DNA of 49,074 bases from Lojkania enalia. Lineage: Eukaryota; Ascomycota; Dothideomycetes; Pleosporales. Location of the stretch: assembly GCA_010094045.1 (NCBI GenBank), contig ML986672.1:133478-182551 (forward strand). Reading direction: 5' to 3'. Within the stretch, counting starts at the first letter, position 1. The number at the start of each line of letters is the position of its first letter. The notes under the pieces are model-generated. The model saw only the letters and a program-made list of their open reading frames with translations. It ran no database searches and was not told the origin of the DNA. The position numbers and the translations under genes were made by a program. Shown here piece after piece: positions 1 to 10,900 of the stretch.

Positions 1-1486
1 TTATACTTATCCTTATATTATATAAGCTTAGCTTTAATTTTAGAGTTATTATTAACCTCCTCTTTATACTTATTACTTTTAATACTCTTAATATAGAGTA
101 AGTCTAAATTAAGAAGAAGATTATTATTAAATTAATTATATACTAATAGAAGCTCTTAATATCTAGAGTAGTAATTAGTATTAGTAATTAGTATATATCT
201 ATAATAAATAGATATAATAAAAAATATAATAAACTTACTTCTACTCTAGTTCTAAGACTATAGCTAACTCTTCTTTAAATAGTTTCTTAATAAACTCTTA
301 TTATTTATTTTAAACATCCTTACTTTTAAAGTTATTATTTTATAGTTTAAAAAGGCTATCTTAGTATATCTTATATATAACCTTCTATATAGCCTCTCTA
401 GAGCTATATACCTATAATAGACTATAAGCTAATTCTTATATAGTAGATATATCTTTCTCTTAACTAATAGCTTTTAATAGAACTATTTAGTAACGTCTAA
501 GATTAATCTTTTAGTTAATATACTTCTATTTTAAGTAGATAGCTTTTAATCTTACCTTTAATTAATTATCTATTTACTTATATATATATATATATATATA
601 ATAAATAACTATAATAATTTACTAAACTTATAATTGTTAAAGTATTTCTCTACTATAATTTTAATAGTTTTATCTAATATCTTTTTTTTTCTTCTTCCCT
701 TAGCGCTATATATTTAATACTTTTCTATAGTTACCTCTTCTTAGTACTTTTAGTAGAGTAATTAGTAGTATAGGTACTTTTAATAGCTTTTTTCTTAGTA
801 GTAAGTAATATAGCTTTATCTTTCTATTAGATAATACGCTTAGTATTATTAAGTATATTTTTAAAGGATACTATAAAGTTAATTAGATAGCCATTTTAAG
901 AACTAGTTTAACCGCGTAATAAAAGAACGTATTTAATTTTATAATCTTTTAACTATTAGCTCTATATTTATTAGTAAACTATAATAAAAGACTAGTATAA
1001 TTACTTACCTATATTAACTTTACCTACTTATCTTAGTTAAAGCTAATTAGTAGCTCTAATAGCTTTAGTAGTAGTAAACTATCTAGACTATTAAGAAAAT
1101 TATTATTAATAGGCTCTACTTTAATAGTTAATATTTTATAGAAATTATAATAAAAATATATAATAAATTAAAGATTTAGAATTATACTAATAAAAGTATA
1201 GTAGAAAGAAGAGTTATACTAGAGTATTAGGCTTAACGCGATAAGTATATATACTACCTACTAGTATAAATTAGATAGAAGTAATAATAAAATATATATA
1301 TATTTAAATAAATATAAAATATTAGTTAGTTTAGTATAAAAAACTATTACTAAAAAGTATACTGCTAGTTTTATAAGATAGTAAATTATTATAGTTTTTT
1401 ATTATAGTATTCTTATAATATATATCTAAATACCTTATAAGCTTTACTTTATAATTCTAATTTAGTACTAGCTTTTAATATATATA
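1..1486. other. Degenerate AT-rich DNA, unassigned
   Basis: No gene or repeat family could be recognised. Neither CA nor TG occurs in the first 300 bases, so this was probably repeated DNA that went through RIP. Reading the minus strand with TAG/TAA taken as former CAG/CAA/TGG gives a lysine-rich stretch around 650-850 and further open stretches around 250-500, which would fit a transposon protein, but no family motif is visible. The only simple feature is a TA microsatellite at 579-600. A DNA-transposon or gag relic is possible. Confidence 0.4.
579..600. repeat. (TA)11 microsatellite
   Basis: Eleven uninterrupted TA units are seen directly. In DNA this rich in TA through RIP such a run can arise passively. 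Confidence 0.9.
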
Positions 1487-1488
1487 TA

Positions 1489-2663
1489 ACGTAGTTTATA
1501 AGCGAGCTGTTAGTATAAGCAAGCTATCACCCTACTAAGATTCGAACGACTTAATCGCGATAATTATTAACCACGTATATATATACTATAGGAAGCGATA
1601 GTCTATTAGATTATTTAACACCTACGCTATCAATTTAGCACGTTTAAGTATTATAGCTAGGCTATTTATAGCGCCTGCAGCTCCGTTAAGGCTGGCTACT
1701 CCCTTATAGCTAAGTACTCTAATTACGAATTTCCTTATTAATCTACCTCTTAACGTTATTTTAATTAATTATATCCTCACCTGTAGCCTTTATTAGAATT
1801 CTCTACTTCTATAATCGCTTTCTTTTCTGTTGTTTTCGCTTTATTACTACCTCGTTTACTTGCTTAAAACTCTTAATTTAATTAGTTATCAGCGCGATCG
1901 AATGCGTTATTATTATAGTATCCTTTTAAAGTTGATTAAAAGCTGCGATAATTAATATAGGTAATAAGTTTTAATATCGCTAAATCCTGCTATAAATTAT
2001 TATTAATTAAGCCTCTAGTTCGCGCGCGTTGCTAGGTATTTTAGCTTCTTAAGGGGTAGTCTCTAGTATAGGTAGTATCGGCGTATATAGTTTAATATTA
2101 AGCTTTAATAGTACCGCCTCTAGATTATATAGTACTATTTTAGCGCCTCGAAAGCTTGCGCGGATATTAGCTTCTGTAATTAATCGATTATAGGCTGCTT
2201 TAAAGGCTAGAAGGAAGGTAGTCTTGTTAATATAGTTAATATAATCGCGTACTAAGGCTAAGATCTTAATACTATACTTAGCTAATAGTCTATTCGCTAT
2301 AGCTTATACGCCGTTAATCGTAGGCGGAAATTCTTGTAAATCCTAATTAAGAATATAGCTAATAAGTACCTCCTCTTCAGTCTTTGTAAGCTTCTTTAAA
2401 TTCGGCTTATAATCGCGTCGCGCAGCTATTCCAGCGCGTTAAAGGTAGAGAGTACTTTAAGGGTAGTAAAAAGTTGTTGTAGCGCTATTCTTGGTTGAAA
2501 CTTAACCTTAATTAATAGCTAAGATTGTAAGAATAATTTATAATTCTTTATAGGTTAATTACGTGTTACTATATTAAGCTATTATACGTTAATCTAGGTA
2601 GGCTGTTAAAAGTTTAGTAAGGTAACAGCTTGTTTATACTAACAGCTCGCTTATAAACTATAT
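1489..2663 (-). mobile_element. Pogo/Fot1-type transposon, family A copy 1, internally deleted
   Basis: A 1175 bp element flanked by TA target duplications (1487-1488 and 2664-2665). Its terminal inverted repeats are about 45 bp. They begin ACGTAGTTTATAAGCGAGC and contain the motif TATAAGCGAGCTGTTA twice in tandem. The right end has ACGTA changed to ATATA. The coding strand is minus. This copy keeps a 29 bp segment (2120-2148, bounded by GCCT repeats) that the other three copies lack, so it represents an older or separate lineage. TA duplications and an HTH plus zinc-knuckle transposase are hallmarks of the Tc1/mariner superfamily pogo/Fot1 branch. Confidence 0.93.
1630..2560 (-). pseudogene. 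Pogo/Fot1 transposase remnant lacking the DDE core
   Basis: On the minus strand the reading runs from an N-terminal helix-turn-helix region of the CENP-B/pogo kind (about 2560-2300, including the stretch RRDYKPNLKKLTKTEEEVL) into NRLLAK. It then joins directly to DYINYINKTTFL, which in full-length Fot1-like transposases lies after the catalytic domain. The three catalytic Asp blocks are therefore missing by deletion, not by point mutation. The tail keeps the FRGA..VLYNLEAVL region because of the extra 29 bp, and ends in a CxxCxxxxHxxxxC-type knuckle near 1630-1690. Stops are TAG/TAA at positions expected for Gln or Trp. It cannot encode an active enzyme; at most it was mobilised in trans. Confidence 0.85.
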
Positions 2664-2665
2664 TA

Positions 2666-3904
2666 TCTTAGTATCTATATTTATATTTTAGGTATCTATT
2701 AATAAACCTTAATTTAGTTTTATACTACTAATCTTAATTATTAATATTAACTATTCTACTCTACTACTATTAATATATAATATCTTATACTTAAGGAATA
2801 GTATAATCTAAAATTGTTCTAATAGGTAGTAAGTTTCTCTAAAAGTAGCTTACTACTAAATTAACTTATAAAGTACTTATATTAGTAAAACCTATACTAG
2901 TAAAATATTACTATTACTCTAGAAGTAAGTTATTATAGGTTTTTATTATAGTTATATAATAATAAGATATAGCTGTTATACTTTAATAGATTAAATAATA
3001 TTAGAAGAGTATTAAACTCTTCTTTTAAAAACTCCCTTTTTTATAGCTAATCTATAAAATTACTACTATAGTTTAGGAGGATATTTATAGTAGTAAAATA
3101 TATTAGTAATAGAGTATAATTAAAGTTTTCTAAAAGTTTACTAAAGTTTTTCTTATTAGGTTCTTTAAAGGTATATATTTTTTTATATAATTTATACTAT
3201 ATAATACTAACTATATTAGACTATAATATAAATATAATTTATATAAAGTAGGTTACTATCTAAAATAAGAATATATATTTAGTAAAGTAATACTATAAGA
3301 AGTTTAGTCTTCTATTAAATTAGAGTTATAATCCCTAGATAGTTTTAAGCTTAGAAAAAGCTACTTTAAATAAAACTAGTTCTCTACTATAATAATTTAT
3401 AGGAATAAATATTTAATATATAATATATAATAAATATATAATTATTTCCTATAATTATAGAAGAACTTTATAAAGTACTTCTACCTTAATCTTATACTCT
3501 AGTACTAAGAACCCTACTTTAACTTTAACTTTAATACGAAAAACTTCTATTTAACCTATATTCTAGTATTAAGAACCTTACTTTAATTCTAACTCTAATA
3601 CTAAGAACTCTAAACCTAATTTTAATCTAGGTAAGATATTATATACTCTATTTACTAGCCTATATATAAGAGTAAAATATAATTTTATAAAGTTAAGTAG
3701 AGAGTTATTAATATTATATATTAAAAACTATAGTAGTATATTATATACTCTTAAACTAGCCTAATTTATACGCTTATAAGGTAAGCTTAATTCTACCTTC
3801 TTATTAAATTAATAGAAGATTGTATTGTAGATTTATTATAGTTTATATATAGTATTTATAATACTAAGAAAAAGTAGCCGTTTTAATAGTTTAGCTACTT
3901 TAAT
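2666..3904. other. Degenerate DNA with a 64 bp direct repeat, unassigned
   Basis: It lies between pogo A copy 1 and the recognisable part of Gypsy-3 copy 1. It does not match the corresponding part of Gypsy-3 copy 2 (46241-47800), so it is not the rest of that element. The minus strand has long readable stretches after TAG/TAA is read as Gln/Trp (for example 3000-3200), suggesting a retroelement gag or pol relic, but I recognise no motif. It holds a 64 bp tandem repeat (3498-3620) and an AT-rich imperfect hairpin (3392-3458). Confidence 0.4.
3498..3620. repeat. About two 64 bp tandem repeat units
   Basis: Unit 1 starts TCTAGTACTAAGAACC at 3498 and unit 2 starts TCTAGTATTAAGAACC at 3562. A partial third CTAATACTAAGAACTC follows at 3594. 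Differences are mostly C/T. On the minus strand it would read as a short low-complexity peptide repeat, as seen in some gag proteins; this is inference only. Confidence 0.7.
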
Positions 3905-4193
3905 AGTAGAATATATTACTATTTATAATCTTTTAAATTCTTATAAAATATTAGAATATTATTAATATAGGTAGTATAGAATATATTAAAATATAGTCTT
4001 AATATATTATTTATAAAGTACTAGAATATACTTAAAGTATTAACTAGATTAAAAAGTATTACTAGATATTTAAATAGCCTATAATATATATAAAAGGTAA
4101 TTTTTTATTTATCTCTTTTAGTAATTTTTAGTTTATTAAATATAGTAATAATAATAAGTTTTATATAATATTTAGCCTTACTAAATTAGGTTA

Positions 4194-5339
4194 ATATAGT
4201 TTACAAGCGAGCTATTAGTATAAGCGAGCTGTTACCTTACTAAACTTTTAACAGCCTACCTAGATTAACGCGTAATAGCTTAATACAGTAACGTGTAATC
4301 AACCTATAAAGAATTATAAATTATCCTTACAATCTTAGCTATCGATTAAGATTAAGTTTCAACTAAGAATAGCGCTACAATAACTTTTCGCTACTCTTAA
4401 AGTACTCTCTATCTTTAACACGCTGGAATAGCTGCGCGACACTATTATAAGCCGAATTTAAAGAAGTTTATAAAGACTGAAAAGGAGGTACTTATTAGCT
4501 ATATCCTTAATTAGGATTTACGAGGATTTCTACCTACGATTAACGGCGTATAAGCTATAGTAAATAGACTATTAGCTAAGTGTAGTACTAAGATCTTAGC
4601 CTTAGAACGTGATTATATTAACTATATTAATAAGACTACCTTCCTTCCAGCCTTTAAAGCAGCCTATAATTAATTAATTACAGAAGCTAATATCTATATA
4701 AGCTTTTAAGGCGGTACTATTAAAGCTTAATATTAAATTATATACGCTAATACTATCTATACTAGAGACTACCTCCTAAAAGGCTAAAATACCTAGCAAC
4801 GCGCGCGAACTAGAGGCTTAATTAATAATAATTTGTAGTAGGATTTAGTAATATTAAGACTTATTACCTATATTAATTATTACAGCCTTTAATTAACTTT
4901 AAAAGGGTGCTATAATAATAACGCATTCGATCGCGCTAATAGCTAATCAAATTAAGAGTTTTAAGCAAGTAAATAAGGTAGCAATAAAGCGAAAACAACA
5001 GAAAAGAAAGCGATTATAAAAGTAGAGGATTCTAATAAAAGCTGTAGGTGAGGATATAATTAATTAAAATAACGTTGAGGGGTAGATTAATAAGGAAATT
5101 TGTAATTAGAGTACTTAGCTGTAAGAGAGTAGCTAGCCTTAATAGAGTTGCAGGCGCTGTAAATAGCCTAGCTATAATGCTCGAACGTGCTAAATTGATA
5201 GCGCAGGTGTTAAATAATCTAATAGACTATTACTTCTTATAGTATATATATATATAGTTAATAATTATCGCGATTAAGTCGTTCGAATCTTAGTAGGGTA
5301 ACAGCTTACTTATACTAATAGCTCGCTTGTAAACTACGT
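4194..5339 (+). mobile_element. Pogo/Fot1-type transposon, family A copy 2, internally deleted
   Basis: 1146 bp, TA duplications at 4192-4193 and 5340-5341, inserted in the RT region of Gypsy-3 copy 1. The right end keeps the inverted-repeat tip as AAACTACGT; the left tip is mutated to ATATAGTTT. It lacks the 29 bp present in copy 1, as do copies 3 and 4, so these three descend from one deleted progenitor. Coding strand is plus. Confidence 0.93.
4300..5225 (+). pseudogene. Pogo/Fot1 transposase remnant lacking the DDE core
   Basis: Plus-strand copy of the same deleted transposase. The HTH-type region includes LKKFIKTEKEVLISYILN near 4455-4510, then RGFLPTINGV and VNRLLAK. It joins straight to LERDYINYINKTTFLPAF (about 4610-4660). 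The 29 bp deletion near 4710 shifts the frame in the FRGA region. The C-terminal knuckle is well preserved: Cys codons at 5149, 5158 and 5188, with the His codon at 5173 changed to TAT (Tyr), giving CRRCK.PSYNARTC. The basic region before it (KRKQQKRKR-like, about 4985-5015) resembles the tails of Fot1-like transposases. Non-autonomous and dead. Confidence 0.85.
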
Positions 5340-6091
5340 TAATATTTTTTAGATTAGTAGAATTAGGTATTAGTTTTTAATAGTAATAGTATTTAAGGTT
5401 CTATAATCTATATAGAATTAGAAACTACCTTTAAATTTCTTTATAAAAATTATAAGTATAGCTACTAGTAATAAACCTATTCTAATAAATTTCTTAGATA
5501 AATTCTTATTAAGGTACTTTTTTAGTACTTTTAACTTATTCTAGAATATCTTATAGAGTAGACTAAAGCTAACTTATTTACTATTCTTTAATTTAATCTT
5601 ATAATAATATAATTATTATTTAAGTAGTTTATTTATATTTTTATATAAGAAAATAGATAATAGATTATAATATTCTTTAAATACTTTAGTAATAGAATTA
5701 ATATATACCTTTAAATCTAGAGCTTTATTAATATTAGCTATTAATATAGTAAAGATTTTATAGTTAAATTATTAAAAAAGTTAAACTAGTAATATAGTAT
5801 TTATATAATATATATCTAGCTATAATATAAACTTTAAATATTTAGGTTTAAATAAATTCTCTTAACTATAATTTTTATCTAAAATTAAATTAATTTTAAT
5901 TTTAAGTTCTTTTAACTAGTATAATATTTTAAATAGCTAGTAATTATATTAGATATAACTTAATAGATAGAATTTTAAATAGTATTATTTAGGCTTTAAA
6001 TATTAGAAGTATAGCTCTATACTATTATACTACTATAACTAAAAGGTATAAATAATTAATATTACTAATTATAGGTATAGAATAGTATATA

Positions 6092-6370
6092 TGTAACGAT
6101 GCGAAGAAATCGTTCTATAAAAAGCTTTACATGTAACCTTATCCTAAAGCTTTTTACTTATCTTATCCTACCCCTAGCTCCGCCTCTTTTCCCTTCCGTA
6201 TATAGTTGTATACTCCCTTATAAGTAGCTTTATAGTTCTTCTATATCCTTTTATATAAGGCCTATAAGTGTTAATAGAATTTCTAGGTCCCTAAACCTCT
6301 ATGTACTCCTATATACTTCTAAGTAGATTTATACTACATTTAGACCTATTATCTTATCTATACTATTATA
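6092..6370 (+). repeat. Gypsy-1 copy 1, 5' LTR
   Basis: 279 bp beginning TGTAACGATGCG and ending CTATTATA (the ancestral end was probably TTACA, the inverse of the start). The same 279 bp unit occurs at 13006, 19463, 26375 and 47915. It contains a TATA-like GTATATAG near 6198 and the presumed transcript start near 6234. Confidence 0.95.
6198..6246 (+). promoter_or_regulatory. Probable LTR promoter and transcript start of Gypsy-1
   Basis: A TATA-like GTATATAG near 6198 lies about 30 bases before AGTTCTTCTATAT (6234-6246). That 13-mer is exactly complementary to 6373-6385 just after the LTR. In self-priming retroelements of the Tf1 type the first bases of the transcript pair with the primer-binding site, so the start of transcription is inferred to lie at about 6234. 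Confidence 0.5.
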
Positions 6371-6386
6371 TTATATAGAAGAACTT
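6371..6386 (+). other. Primer-binding site, complementary to own LTR
   Basis: TTATATAGAAGAACTT directly follows the 5' LTR. Its part 6373-6385 is the exact reverse complement of 6234-6246 in the LTR. The other two Gypsy-1 copies have the same arrangement (26361-26374 on the minus strand and 48194-48208, the latter with one G-to-A change). This suggests self-priming rather than a tRNA primer. Confidence 0.6.
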
Positions 6387-6579
6387 AATACTACTAGTAA
6401 CAGCCTCTTTAATAATATCGTATCGATTATTTATTTAACTATATCTAAGTTTAAGATATATCTAATTTAGTTTAGATTATAATACTTATATACTATTATA
6501 TTAAATTATTTAGTTACCTAAATAGGATCTTAAAAATCTTCTATTAACTAAAGCCTTTAGATTTAGAACTTCCTATCCC

Positions 6580-7990
6580 CTATAATTAGAATTACTTTTA
6601 GAAAAGCTATATAGAGTACGCCTAGATAGAAACTTAGAGACTACTAATAACCTATTAGAATTAGAGGTAACCGCTAATATCTAACTATAATTTACCTTCT
6701 AATTCCTATACTAGAACTAATATATATATAAGTTGTAGTAAGAATAAACTTCCGTCTATATATATAGAACAACTATTACCTCCTATAAGGGGCCCTATAA
6801 TAGGCGGACCCCTCTCTATAGAGCTGATAATAAAGAACCTATCTAATTTAGAAGGAAATTAGAATAAACTAACCCTTAAAGAATAAATTGTAATTTTATA
6901 AGACGAGATTGTACGCTTAATATAATAGAGAACTATTAGTCTTAATTAACCTCTATAAACTACCGAATTAGAACCGATAATATATTAAGAAACTTTTATA
7001 ACTCCCCTAGTAAGAAACCTCTCAACTATTCTTAAGCCCCCTTAAGCCTACTTTACTAAACATATACTTAAGATTAAAAGTCTTATAGATAGTAGTAAAC
7101 CTATATTTAAATAATAGTAAGCCTTAATCCTAAACCGACTTAAGATTAATATAAATTACTATCTAATAGAGTATATACGTATAGTATTAGTATAGAAATA
7201 TACCTCTAATACTACGAAAGGGTATCTAAAGCTAAAATACCTAGTTAAATTAAACTAGTATTAGTTTAAGAATACTAAAGAAATAATTTTACTTCTATAA
7301 TTATATTTTATTATAGATAATAAAGTGATAGAGGTACAACAGGCGTTTTAGGTCCTAAAGATAAATAAGAGAGAAATGTTCCTAACTTTTAAAGCTTGCT
7401 TTATTAGTATAGCTATTAGAGGATCCGTATTCTAATTTAAGTAGTTCTTCTACCTATAAGATAAGATTCTCCCCAGCCTAAAGATACTAAACCTTAGCTT
7501 TAAGTTTATATAGAAAGGCTTCTTTAATACTATAGTCGTCTACTTAACAGCCTATGATATAGAAAGGAGAAGCGTTTCTAGCCTTCTAGAATAAACTGCC
7601 AGCTTATAAGTTGCAGCTAAAATAAATTTAGATTAGTACTAGAAGGTTTCTAAGAGTTTATCTAAGGTAACCTATAATCTAATACTACTCTAATCTACTC
7701 TAGTATTAATATCTTATTCTACTATAATTATTTTCTAATAATTTAGTAAGACTCCTATATCTAATAGGTATATAACTCTAGGTAATTACTATAATTATAG
7801 TAAACTAGGATACTTCGCGAATAAATATATAGTCTTTAAAGTATAAGAGATAGAGGTTAAATAAGAGAAGATTAAGTAAGAAGAGTTTCTAGATGTAAAT
7901 AAGTACTACCTAGATAGTTCTTAGGTGGGAAATAGAGATACTTAAGAAAACTCTCTATCCTAGGCTTAAATAAGTATAACTTATTAAACA
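6580..7990 (+). pseudogene. Gypsy-1 gag pseudogene
   Basis: The region between primer-binding site and protease should encode the capsid/nucleocapsid polyprotein. Its start is not identifiable because ATG codons are almost gone. The C-terminal nucleocapsid knuckle is clear at 7787-7828: YYNYSKLGYFANKY, which fits CxxCxxxxHxxxxC with all three Cys and the His turned into Tyr (TGC to TAC/TAT, CAC to TAC). Upstream stretches such as 7380-7470 read as a typical capsid-like polar sequence with TAG/TAA stops. The same region occurs inverted in copy 2 (knuckle 24918-24962), and its first part recurs in copy 3. Confidence 0.75.
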
Positions 7991-7999
7991 TCGATTTAT

Positions 8000-10900
8000 T
8001 ATATTTATTTAGAGGAAAATACTTCTAAATTCCTATAATTCTATATTTAAAAGGTATTGGTGTATAACTAAACGCTCTTATTAATACTAGTACTTAAAGC
8101 TTCCTATTCTTTAATTCTATAGTAGCTAGATTACTCTCCTAAGCTCTATATATATTAATATAGTACTTACCCTTTAAAATTACTATTAAAGGTTTTTAGG
8201 ACTAAATCTAAACTCTAGTTAATTAGTATATCTACTTATACCTATAAATTAATAGAAGAACTATCCGAAACTACCTATTTATTATTATAAACCTAGGTAT
8301 TTAGGATTGTATTATTAGTATTAAATAGTTATATTATTTTTAACTCCAGCTAGATATAGATAAAAATTAGATTATATAGCCCTCTAAATATCCTACTACT
8401 TATAATCTTTTACCTTCTCTTCTTATATAATTAACTTAGCTAGCACGTAATAAAGAGGTAGAGTTAGACATCTAATAACGCAACGCTCTATAGGAAAAGA
8501 ACTAGTATTAGTAGTCTTATAGTCCGACTATCTATTATATTAAGAGTCTATTAAGACTGCTAAAATAATATTAGTCTCTTATAGCTTATAGTCTAAATAA
8601 GCTTAGAGCTCTTATATACCTGTATATAACAAAGTCCGAACCTAATCTAAAGAAAGTTTATTCTCCTATTATTACTCTTATCTTAGCTAATACTTTCTAC
8701 TTTAACATAAAGAGGAAAGAGAACAAGTTTTTCTCCACATCTTTATACAAAATCAAGCGGCTGATTAAAGATAAGTAAGCCCTAGAGCTAGAAGATAAGG
8801 CTAAAAACAAAGTACTAGTAAATCTCCGATTACTATCTAAATACTATAAATATTAGAATATATTTAGTAAAACTATAGCTTATTAATTACTAGAATACTA
8901 CTCTTATAATTATAAGATTATTCTTATAAAACTCCTCCTTAATAGTTACAGCCTGTTATATAAGTAGAATATTAAGGAGCTGGAAGTAACTAAGAAGTAT
9001 ATTATAGATAATCTATAGTATAGGTATATTAAGTAGAGTCGGAGCTCCTTTACATCTCTAATCCTTTACATCTATAAACCTAATAGCAACCTATATATCT
9101 ATATAGATTATTATAAACTTAATATTCTTACCTATAAGAATATATATCTAATACTGCGTATAAATAAACTTCTATTTAAACCTACTAAAGTAGCAATTTT
9201 TACTAAGTTTAATATTTACGCGGCCTTTAATAAGATTAGAATAGACCTTAGTTCTAAGAAATATACTACCTTTTAGACTCGATATAGAACCTATAAGTAT
9301 AAAGTTCTACCTTTTAGATTATATAATAGTCCAGCAACTTACTAGTACTATATAAATAATATACTAATTAACTACCTAGATAATTTCTATATTATTTATC
9401 TAGATAATATCTTTATCTACTCTAAAGACGAGGCGATATATACTATCTATATTAAGAAAGTTCTTAAGAGATTACGTTAAGTAGAGTTATAAGTTAATAT
9501 TAAGAAGAGTAAATTTTATATTACCCGAACTAAATACCTTAGCTATATTCTCTTAAATAAAGGCCTTAAGGTTAATTTAGAGAAGGTAGAAGTACTGCGT
9601 AACTAGTAGCTATCTACTACTATAATAGATGTAAAATCGTTTTTAGGTTTTACTAGATTCTATTAATAGTTTATACCGGAATTCTCGCGTATTATAAAGC
9701 TAATTATTATATTATAGAGCCCTATAACTTCTTTTATATAGACTTTAAAATGTAATATTACCTTTAAGAAATTAAAGTCAGCCCTATTAAGTATACCTAT
9801 ATTCTACTACTTTAACTCTACGTTAGAAATAAAAATAGAAACTAATACTTCTAATAGAGTAGTTATAAGAGTACTATTATAGGAATATTCTAATAGAAAA
9901 TAGTACCCTATAATATTCTATAGTAAGGTTCTATCTAGTTCGGAACTAAACTAGGAGATTTATAATAAGGAACTATTCGCAATTATTACTGCGTTTAAGT
10001 AATAGAGGGTAGAACTTACTTCTATAACTACTAGAACTCTAGTATATACTAATTATCGCTTACTCGAATATTTTATAACTATAAAAGTACTTAATACTTG
10101 TTAGGTTTATTAGACTAAGGAATTAGCTTAGTATTAGTTCCGAATCGAGTATACCCTAGATAAGAATAATACTAAAACTAACATTTTTAGCCGTTGTAAA
10201 TAAGATATAAAAAACTTAAAAGCGGCTTAAACTAATAACTAGTTAAGAGTCCTATTTAGACCGTATTAACTTTACCCCCGAATTAATACTGAATTAGTCT
10301 AGTCCTATATTATCTAAATAATAACTTAAGCAGCTATACTAAACGTTATTAAAGGTTAAGAGTAAGTTATATTACTAGATTCTCTAGAGTTAATTAATAT
10401 ATTACTATAGAAAAACCGAGCCTCTTTTATATAGGAACGCACCCTCTTACCTTATAAGTATTAGATAGAGAATAGACTACTCCTCTATAATAATCGCTTA
10501 TATATTCTATTAGATTTAGGCCTTTATATATAGCTTATATAAGAGGCTTATAATTAAGTATCCTCCGCATACCTAAGCGCTACTAAAACCTATTAGTTAC
10601 TATTTTAGAAATACTACTAGAAGAGTATAGAGGCTACTTATAAACGATATATATAGAATTGTATCCTATACTATAAAGCTTATCCGATATAAATCTAAAC
10701 CCTAGGTTTTATCTATCTACTTCTTATACTAAATTAACTAATATAGTACCTATATATTAACTTTAAGAAATTCTCTATAGATAAGTCCGGATATAATTAG
10801 ATTATAGTAGTAATCAATCGCCTATCTAAATAAGTAGTATCTATTCTCTACTATCGTATAATTAATATATAGGGAATGGCTGAATTGTTTATTTAATAGA

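Larger units (their letters stand above)
3910..6000 (-). pseudogene. Ty3/Gypsy reverse transcriptase pseudogene (Gypsy-3)
   Basis: Encodes the fingers and palm of a Ty3/Gypsy reverse transcriptase on the minus strand, in two blocks (5342-5800 and 3910-4193) around a pogo insertion. Recognisable are the TVKNRYP-like block near 5370-5400, the LFKYLVI.F block (about 4020-4060) and the YxDD box, here YINNI (about 3950-3965). Both catalytic Asp codons have become Asn (GAT to AAT), the change RIP makes on the opposite strand. Numerous TAG/TAA codons replace Gln/Trp. It is wholly inactive. Its near relative is the part of Gypsy-3 copy 2 at 47800-47914, which reads YINNILIF as well. Confidence 0.82.
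3905..6091 (-). mobile_element. Gypsy-3 copy 1, reverse transcriptase part (interrupted)
   Basis: First segment of an old Ty3/Gypsy element read on the minus strand. It is split by pogo A copy 2 at 4194-5339 and by Gypsy-1 copy 1 at 6092. Reading from 6091 down: the end of the protease-RT linker, then the RT N-terminus (FKGSF.FYIDYRTLN near 5420-5460). After removing the pogo element come FNKL.IT, LFKYLVILFNL and the catalytic box YINNILIFY near 3958. Removing the pogo element together with one TA restores the frame context. The left border at about 3905 is where similarity to Gypsy-3 copy 2 (47800-47914) stops, so RNase H and integrase are missing here. Confidence 0.85.

Noticed and set aside
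3392..3458. Imperfect hairpin as an RNA gene or terminator
   Set aside because: Arms are almost pure A/T with an indel. Such palindromes are expected by chance in TA-rich DNA.
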